Source of the DNA: Methylomonas rosea
Lineage (GTDB): Bacteria; Pseudomonadota; Gammaproteobacteria; Methylococcales; Methylomonadaceae
Assembly (NCBI RefSeq): GCF_024505055.1
Contig: NZ_JANIBL010000006.1
Span: forward strand, 38,330 to 102,329
Direction of reading: 5' to 3'
Length of the DNA stretch: 64,000 bases
The translations under genes and the position numbers were made by a program. Positions 58,489 through 64,000 of the stretch are shown in pieces. Position 1 is the first letter of the stretch, and the number at the start of each line of letters is the position of its first letter. The notes under the pieces are model-generated. The model was not told where the DNA came from. It made no database searches and saw only the letters and a program-made list of their open reading frames with translations.

Positions 58489-58517
58489 GGCCGCTACGGG
58501 GTATTCCCGGCGCGGCC
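58489..58517. terminator. Strong GC hairpin between convergent rpe and autotransporter genes
   Basis: GGCCGC pairs with GCGGCC and CGGG with CCCG in a near-continuous stem within the 73-base gap of two convergent genes. It would act as a terminator in both directions, though neither side has a full T run. Confidence 0.5.
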
Positions 58518-58546
58518 CCTTCCCCAAAGTATTCGCTACAAATTCC

Positions 58547-60367
58547 TTAGAACGGAATTCGGGCCCCCAGCTCGATAGTATGATCGGTAATATACGCCTG
58601 CCCCAAGCGGTATTCGTATCGTAAAAAGCCCGCCCGACCTTCCGGCAAACTCAACGCCAACGACGTACCGATATTGAAATAGTCGCGATCCGGCGTATCG
58701 GTTTTTACGCTGAAGGTGCCGGCACCGGCAGCCGCCTGACTAAAACGCGCCTGGATCAAACGGCTTTCGTCCAGATATTGATGCACCCATTCGAAACGTA
58801 CGCCCGGCGACAAGACGCCCCAAGAGGTGCTGATCGCGTTGCTGGCTTGGCCGCCGATAGTCGATGTCGCCGAATCGATAGACTGGCCGGCAAACTCCAT
58901 CGCCAAGCCGCCACCGCCGCTTTCCTGATAGCTATCAACTTTGGTTTTACTGTAATCCAGTCTTAGATACGGATTGATCACAAAACTTTGTAGGGCAAAA
59001 TCTTTACCAAACCCCAAACTAAAGCCGTATTGGTCGCCGTTGGCGGCACTGGTGGCCGTATTGTCGAAACCGGTGTATTGAATGCGCCGATTGATATCAA
59101 ACGAATGCAGCGCGTAGCTCATTATCCAGTCTATATAAAATGACTGCGGCAAAAAGTAACTGCCGTAAGACGAAAACTCGAAGGCATCGGCCGACATGCT
59201 GCCGCTATTTAAATTGTAATTGGTGTCGGTAGAGCCATAGCCGAATGCCGCGCCCAGCACCAGTTCATCCATAATGCTGTAATCCATGCCAAACGTCACC
59301 CCTTTCCTGTCGGCTTTAAAACCTCGTTCGCTGCTGGTATTGGCTTTTTCGCCGACATTGAATTGACCTTTCAAGAAGAAGCCCAGCGGGCTATCGCGGA
59401 ACGGTTGGTCGTTCGGATCGTCGCCAGCCGCACCGCCCCGCGCCGGCCCCAAGGCCGTCATCAAAGCCTTGCCAACCGGTATGGTTTCACCGTTGATATT
59501 GATAGTGGAATAACCCAGTAACGAGGAGCTTTGCTGCTGAGAATTACGCAGGTTCACGATGCGGCCATGCACCACGGAAAATTGTTTGTAACCGAAATCC
59601 ACGGCTGCCGCACCTTGCGCGGCAACGGCATCGGGTATCACCGCATTTAGATCGGCGTTGTTTATTTCATTGCAGCGAGCCAACAAATCGCCGCTCGCCC
59701 CGGAACAAGCGCTGGTTAAACCTTCGTAAATTGATTGCTGATTGGGGGTAAAGCCGGGATCCGAACTCAAATTGGGGGTTGGCGTCGTCGGCGTCGTCGG
59801 CGTCGTCGGGGTTGTCGGGTTAGTAGGCGCCGTATCGTTATCAGCAATACTGAGCACGGCAGTACTGCTGGTGTTGGGCGGTCCCGAACAATCTTCGATA
59901 GCGTTTTGAATAGCCAAATTCACGGTTTCAGTACTTTCCACAAGTGTGTCGTCCACAATATTGATAAACACTGTTGCGCTATCGGTATGCGGCCCGCCAG
60001 TAAACGGCACATTGAAAGAAAAGGTGCCGCCGGATATGTTGTAGTCGCTACCTGAAGTCGCGCTGCCGCCAGTGGCAACCACTTCGCCACTGATAGTGCA
60101 ACCACCATACGCCGCTGTATTCATATTGACAGTGACAGGCACGCCGCCGCCCGCTTCAGTCGCGCTATAAGAACTGGCGGAGAAGGACAAAGTTGACGCT
60201 TGCAGCGCAAACGGAGTCATCGATAAAGCAGCCGCAGCCGCCAATAACAGCTGTTTAGAACTATGAACATGCGGCCAAATAGTGCAGCGCAGTCGGCGGC
60301 AAAAACGCATAGGCGGCATTTCGCTTAAACTAGGTAATTTTTCGGGATGTTGTATAGGTAAGCTCAT
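58547..60367 (-). CDS. Autotransporter with Calx-beta-like passenger and Pro/Thr linker
   Basis: A 606-residue outer-membrane protein. A signal region (LLLAAAAALSMTPFALQA, about 41-58) ends before a Calx-beta-like domain (STLSFSASSYSATEAGGGVPVTV..., ending STAVLSIADND, about 58-180). A Pro/Thr linker (TPTTPTTPTTPTTPT) follows, then a helix and the autotransporter beta-domain (about 320-606), with GVTFGMDYSIMDELVLGAAFGY, FGYGSTDTNYN and a final strand ending GARIPF. Two cysteines in the first domain may form a disulfide. The start is uncertain: the ATG at 60367 has no ribosome-binding site and M20 is an alternative. The role may be cell-surface binding; no protease or esterase motif is seen in the passenger. 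Confidence 0.88.
   Translation of the reverse strand: MSLPIQHPEKLPSLSEMPPMRFCRRLRCTIWPHVHSSKQLLLAAAAALSMTPFALQASTLSFSASSYSATEAGGGVPVTVNMNTAAYGGCTISGEVVATGGSATSGSDYNISGGTFSFNVPFTGGPHTDSATVFINIVDDTLVESTETVNLAIQNAIEDCSGPPNTSSTAVLSIADNDTAPTNPTTPTTPTTPTTPTPNLSSDPGFTPNQQSIYEGLTSACSGASGDLLARCNEINNADLNAVIPDAVAAQGAAAVDFGYKQFSVVHGRIVNLRNSQQQSSSLLGYSTININGETIPVGKALMTALGPARGGAAGDDPNDQPFRDSPLGFFLKGQFNVGEKANTSSERGFKADRKGVTFGMDYSIMDELVLGAAFGYGSTDTNYNLNSGSMSADAFEFSSYGSYFLPQSFYIDWIMSYALHSFDINRRIQYTGFDNTATSAANGDQYGFSLGFGKDFALQSFVINPYLRLDYSKTKVDSYQESGGGGLAMEFAGQSIDSATSTIGGQASNAISTSWGVLSPGVRFEWVHQYLDESRLIQARFSQAAAGAGTFSVKTDTPDRDYFNIGTSLALSLPEGRAGFLRYEYRLGQAYITDHTIELGARIPF
59781..59819 (-). repeat. Short tandem repeat coding the Pro/Thr linker
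   Basis: A nine-base unit (GGCGTCGTC) is repeated about four times on the plus strand, giving the repeated Pro-Thr-Thr of the autotransporter linker. Copy number may vary between strains, which would change the linker length in steps of three residues without a frameshift. Confidence 0.7.
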
Positions 60368-60577
60368 GAGAAAGTCAGTGAGTTAATACTACGTAAATTA
60401 AAATAAAATCCAATTTCTGTAATTAGGTTTGCGCGCAATGGTTAATTACGATATAGCGTAATTTCGCTTGTTTAGCAAATGCCGGAGCATGATTTAAGCC
60501 GGTAAAAATAATTCAGGTAAAAGATATCCCAATCAACTTTAAATAATTACCCGCTCAACCACCTTAAATCCGCAACC

Positions 60578-61792
60578 ATGAGTAGAGTACTTTATTGCTG
60601 GGAATTGGGTGCAGGCTACGGCCATACCGCCGCCTTCCTGCCAATAGCCCGACAACTTAAAACATACGGACATGAGGTAATATTCGCGCTTAGAGATTTG
60701 GAATACGCCGAAACCTTGTTGGCTGAAGATCACTTTTGTTATCTACAAGCACCGGTCTGCTGGCCGGATGGACGACCATTACCACCGGCTTCCAACTTTC
60801 CGGGAATTTTGTTGAACTCCGGCTTTAACGATGTAACCGGTTTATATTCGAGAGCAAAAGCCTGGCAATCTTTATATACGCATTTGCAACCAGACCTGCT
60901 TATATTTGACCATGCACCGACCGCGTTACTCGCGGCCCGAGAATTTAATATTCCGCGAGCCGGCTTCGGCACCGGCTTTTTCTCGCCGCCGCGCATCAGT
61001 CCCATGCCCAATATCCGCCCCTGGTTGCGAGTTACCGATAAGGTCTTAAGCACTATCGAAAGCCAGGTGTTAAGCACGACTAACTCGGTTTTAGCTCGTC
61101 TGAATACTCCACCGCTGAGGATTTTGGCGGACTTATTCGAGATTTCGGAAGACTTTATCTGCACATTTCCGGAGCTGGATCATTATAAACAATGGCGTAG
61201 CGCAAATTATTGGGGTCCAACCATTTTGCAAACCGCCGGTATTGAGCCAATCTGGCCGAGCGTTGGGGCCGAAAAAATATTCGCTTATTTGCGCCCGGAA
61301 TATCCCGGCCTGGAGATATTGCTAAAACAGTTGCGCGCGTCGCCCTGGTCGATATTGGTGCATATACCCGGCACAACGCCCGCTTTTATAGCGAATAATA
61401 GTAGCGCCAATCTACACATTACACCACAGCCGGTGATCATCTCGGCGGCCGCTAAACAATGCGATCTGGCCATTTGCCATGGAGGGGTGGCGATGCTGTC
61501 GGCATTTTTACTGTTCGGCAAACCCTTGCTGGCATTGCCTTTTCAACTCGAACAGCTGATCAGCGCTCAAAATACCGCCGATCTCGGCGCGGGCGCTTAT
61601 ATCACTGCTGAAAGCAAAAACCCCAATTACAAAGCGCCACTGACTGAACTGATGCGCCACGCGAAATACGCACAGGCAGCCAGGCAGTTTGCGGAAAAAT
61701 ACGCTGATTTTTCACCATCGCAGCAAGCTACCGATATTGCCAAGCGGTGCGAGAGCTTGATGAAAAATACTTACATCAAAGGCAGTAGCTGA
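60578..61792 (+). CDS. UDP-type glycosyltransferase (GT1-like)
   Basis: A 404-residue protein of the two-Rossmann GT-B type. N-terminal ELGAGYGHTAAFLPIARQLKTYGHEVIFAL, then FDHAPTALLAAREFNIPRAGFGTGFFSPP, and the C-terminal donor-binding region CHGGVAMLSAFLLFGKPLLALPFQLEQLISAQNTADLGAGAYI. The CHGG and final Gln are the donor-site residues of the GT1 branch, but similarity to named members is limited and the acceptor is unknown. The ATG at 60578 has only a weak ribosome-binding site. Its end overlaps the IMPase gene by 22 bases tail to tail. Confidence 0.82.
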   Translation: MSRVLYCWELGAGYGHTAAFLPIARQLKTYGHEVIFALRDLEYAETLLAEDHFCYLQAPVCWPDGRPLPPASNFPGILLNSGFNDVTGLYSRAKAWQSLYTHLQPDLLIFDHAPTALLAAREFNIPRAGFGTGFFSPPRISPMPNIRPWLRVTDKVLSTIESQVLSTTNSVLARLNTPPLRILADLFEISEDFICTFPELDHYKQWRSANYWGPTILQTAGIEPIWPSVGAEKIFAYLRPEYPGLEILLKQLRASPWSILVHIPGTTPAFIANNSSANLHITPQPVIISAAAKQCDLAICHGGVAMLSAFLLFGKPLLALPFQLEQLISAQNTADLGAGAYITAESKNPNYKAPLTELMRHAKYAQAARQFAEKYADFSPSQQATDIAKRCESLMKNTYIKGSS

Positions 61793-62535
61793 TCGAGAAT
61801 CTTGCCGTTTGTGGCAAAGACCTGCTTTGGAAATACGCCGGGATTACCTTCAAAATCGGTGATCGTCGCGCCCGCCTCTTTGGCGATCAACACGCCTGCC
61901 GCGATGTCATAAAGATTCAGCTCCTGCTCCCAAAAAGCATCGACCTGGCCGTCGGCAACCGTACATAAATCCAGCGCCGCCGAGCCCAGCCGCCGTTGAC
62001 CGGTGGTGGCCTGAGCGATGCGATTGAAACGCGGCAGGTTGTTGTCGTCCAAATACTGCCGCAGACAGGCAAAACCCGTGGACACCATACTGCTGGCCAG
62101 ACTGGTTTCGTCCGACACCCGGATAGGTTTGCCGTTTTTCCAGGCACCCTTGCCTTTTTCCGCGCAGTAATAATCGTCCAAGGCCGGACCGTAAACCGCG
62201 CCCATCATCAATTCGCCGTCAATTTCCAAGGCTACGCTGATGCCCCAAAAATATTGGCCTTTTGAGAACGAATGGGTGCCGTCAATCGGATCGACGATCC
62301 AGCGACTGGTTTGATTAGCGGTTTGGCCACTTTCTTCGCCCCAAAAACCGTATTCCGGACAGTGCTCGCTGAGCGCTTGTTTCAAGTAATTTTCCACCGC
62401 GACATCGGCGTCGGTGACCAAATCTCGCGCGCTTTTTTTGTTGATCGCCAGAGAATCTAAATCGTTGAAATATCGCATCGCCACTTCGCCGGCTGCGCGG
62501 ACGATGGTTTCTAAAGCTTCGAGAGTGATGGGCAT
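61771..62535 (-). CDS. Inositol monophosphatase family protein
   Basis: A 254-residue protein of the Li+-sensitive, Mg2+-dependent phosphatase superfamily. Metal-binding motifs are present: VTDADVAVENYL, GEESG, IVDPIDGTHSF and, near the end, LNLYDIAAG in place of the common WD.AAG. The family includes histidinol-phosphate phosphatase, inositol monophosphatase and CysQ; the DPIDGT and GKPIRVS features fit IMPase or HisN-like members, so the substrate is not fixed. AGGA lies before the ATG. The tail overlaps the glycosyltransferase by 22 bases. Confidence 0.88.
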   Translation of the reverse strand: MPITLEALETIVRAAGEVAMRYFNDLDSLAINKKSARDLVTDADVAVENYLKQALSEHCPEYGFWGEESGQTANQTSRWIVDPIDGTHSFSKGQYFWGISVALEIDGELMMGAVYGPALDDYYCAEKGKGAWKNGKPIRVSDETSLASSMVSTGFACLRQYLDDNNLPRFNRIAQATTGQRRLGSAALDLCTVADGQVDAFWEQELNLYDIAAGVLIAKEAGATITDFEGNPGVFPKQVFATNGKILDQLLPLM

Positions 62536-62619
62536 GATTTTCCTAATTTTGCAGGGATGCGGGCAGTGTGGCTATCCGCCCTGCCCGCTATGAGAAGCCT
62601 ATAGTTTAAGCGTTCATTT

Positions 62620-63912
62620 TTACAGATTGTGGTAGCCGGTTTCCTCGTGCAGCACGATGTCCAAACCTTGCTGTTCCTCGTCTTCACTGACGCGTAGACC
62701 GATGAACGCATCGATGAGTTTCAACAAAACATAGCTGAACAAAGCACTCCAGGCCGCCGTCACCAAAACCGCCAGCGCTTGCACGCCGACTTGCTCGGCG
62801 ATGGTAACGCCGTTTAAACCCAAGCCACCGAAACTTTCAGCCGCGAACACGCCGGTTAAAATCGAGCCGACGCAACCGCCGACGCCATGTACCGGAAACA
62901 CGTCCAAGGAATCGTCGATTTTTAGCCGGCGTTTGACGAATTGCGTGGCATAAAAACACACCGCGCCAGCGACAACGCCGATGATTAAACCACCAATCGG
63001 CCCAACAAAACCGGAAGCCGGCGTGATTGTGCCCAAGCCGGCGACCATCCCGGTGACGATACCCAGCACGCTCGGTTTACTAAAACGCAGCCATTCGATC
63101 ATCATCCAGGTCAAAGCACCGGCAGCGGCGGCGATGTGCGTCACGGTGATCGCCATCCCGGCACTGCCGTCGGCTTTTAAGGCGCTACCGCCGTTAAAAC
63201 CGAACCAGCCGAACCAGAGCATACCGGCGCCAGTCACGACCATGGTCATATTGTGCGGCGGCATCGCCACGGTAGGAAAGCCTTTACGACGACCCAAAAC
63301 TAATGCCGCCACCAGGGAAGCCACACCGGCGTTGACGTGAATCACAATCCCACCGGCAAAATCCTTGGCACCCAACGCCGCCAGCCAACCGTTGCCCCAG
63401 ATCCAATGGCAAATCGGCATATACACCACGATCAACCAAAGCCCGCTAAACCACAGCATCGCCGAAAACTTCATCCGCTCGGCAAAGGCGCCAACGATCA
63501 ACGCCGGGGTAATAATCGCGAAGGTCATTTGGAACATGAAAAACACGGTTTCCGGAATATCGCCAATCAAGTTTTGCGTGCTCATTTCCGGCAAAAATAT
63601 CTTGCTGCCGCCCCCCAGAAATTGCTGCCAACTACCGCCATCGGTAAATACGAAGCTGTAAACGCCGGCCAGCCACAATATCGATACCAGACAGGTAATC
63701 GCAAAACATTGCATCAATACCGACAGCACGTTCTTGCTTCTGACCAAACCGCCGTAAAACAGCGACAGACCGGGAATGGTCATGAATAAAACCAGTGCGG
63801 TGGAGGTTAAAACCCACGCCGTATTGGCTTGGTTAATGCCGTCGGCCCAAGCCTGCTGCGGCAACATCAAGCTGTATGCAATCAGCATCAGCGCTCTTTT
63901 TATTGTTGTCAT
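62620..63912 (-). CDS. amtB: Ammonium transporter (Amt/MEP/Rh family)
   Basis: A 430-residue inner-membrane channel. The signal segment (MLIAYSLMLPQQAWA) is followed by helices with the Amt signature: DGINQANTAWVLTSTALVLFMTIPGLSLFYGGLVRSKN, the gate-region MFQMTFAIITPALIVGAFAERM, the GGIVIHVNAGVASLVAALVLGRR with the first twin His, MLWFGWFGFNGGSAL, and FPVHGVGGCVGSILTGVF with the second twin His. The tail HEETGYHNL is cytosolic, where a PII protein (GlnK) would bind. No glnK gene lies within the 88 bases left in the window; a hairpin at the edge suggests one may precede it. Confidence 0.95.
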   Translation of the reverse strand: MTTIKRALMLIAYSLMLPQQAWADGINQANTAWVLTSTALVLFMTIPGLSLFYGGLVRSKNVLSVLMQCFAITCLVSILWLAGVYSFVFTDGGSWQQFLGGGSKIFLPEMSTQNLIGDIPETVFFMFQMTFAIITPALIVGAFAERMKFSAMLWFSGLWLIVVYMPICHWIWGNGWLAALGAKDFAGGIVIHVNAGVASLVAALVLGRRKGFPTVAMPPHNMTMVVTGAGMLWFGWFGFNGGSALKADGSAGMAITVTHIAAAAGALTWMMIEWLRFSKPSVLGIVTGMVAGLGTITPASGFVGPIGGLIIGVVAGAVCFYATQFVKRRLKIDDSLDVFPVHGVGGCVGSILTGVFAAESFGGLGLNGVTIAEQVGVQALAVLVTAAWSALFSYVLLKLIDAFIGLRVSEDEEQQGLDIVLHEETGYHNL

Positions 63913-63975
63913 TGTCTTTCACTAGATGGTGGTGTGTTGTTATTTTTAAGCAGTCTTTAAACAACAAAATCGCCC

Positions 63976-64000
63976 TGGTCTGCGAATAACGCGCAGACCA
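63976..64000 (-). terminator. Perfect hairpin at the window edge, upstream of amtB
   Basis: TGGTCTGCG (63976-63984) is exactly mirrored by CGCAGACCA (63992-64000) around a 7-base loop. Read in the minus direction it is followed by GGGCGATTTTGTTGTTT, a T-rich stretch, so it probably ends an upstream minus-strand gene outside the window and sits before amtB. Confidence 0.6.

Overview
The window looks like chromosome from a Gram-negative gammaproteobacterium, most likely a methanotroph or methylotroph of the Methylomonas type. This is inference from gene content: a complete Entner-Doudoroff plus oxidative pentose-phosphate cluster (zwf-pgl-edd-gnd-eda), rpe nearby, many TonB receptors, a NifX-like protein, AmtB, and very dense PAS/GGDEF/EAL/histidine-kinase signalling. 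No methane or methanol oxidation gene, rRNA, tRNA, CRISPR array, transposase or prophage is seen.

Layout. (1) 1-5510: a small AT-rich membrane ORF, then an M16 zinc protease and a C39-peptidase ABC exporter, a pair typical of export and maturation of double-glycine-type peptides; no precursor or HlyD partner is visible. (2) 5710-12312: an iron-starvation locus. Three Fur-box-like sites control a di-heme peroxidase, a run of small unrecognised genes, and a divergent TonB receptor/PepSY/PiuC operon. (3) 12313-16131: a structured 435-base gap, a second TonB receptor, a NifX-like protein and a COG4798-type methyltransferase lipoprotein. (4) 16303-30629: four very large minus-strand signalling genes and a receptor: CheB-CheR-PAS-kinase-REC, REC-PAS-GAF-GGDEF-EAL, a CHASE8-type hybrid kinase, a YfiR-like periplasmic protein and a TonB receptor. 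The last four read as one operon resembling a rewired YfiR/YfiN system. (5) 30824-34275: a minus-strand OmpA-V4R-roadblock-roadblock operon opposite a lone YcgF-type EAL protein. (6) 34291-36851: the complete AmmeMemoRadiSam trio. (7) 37055-43511: central carbon metabolism (zwf, pgl, edd, gnd, eda). (8) 43607-49326: cytochrome b561, a Dabb lipoprotein, an M48 protease/DUF898 pair, an Aer-like chemoreceptor and a thioredoxin-like protein. (9) 49424-57682: a signalling operon: pseudokinase-AAA-GAF-histidine kinase, a REC-KaiB fusion, and a PAS-GGDEF-EAL protein. (10) 57802-64000: rpe, an autotransporter with a Calx-beta-like domain, a glycosyltransferase, an inositol-phosphatase family protein and AmtB.

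The strongest candidates for undescribed biology are the TonB-YfiR-CHASE8 kinase-GGDEF/EAL operon (21351-30629), the OmpA-V4R-double roadblock operon (30824-33152) and the pseudokinase/REC-KaiB/GGDEF-EAL operon (49424-57682). All three join a sensor to c-di-GMP or polarity-type outputs without a named pathway. A 102-base element with perfect 13-base inverted ends (48648-48749) looks like a small non-autonomous repeat.
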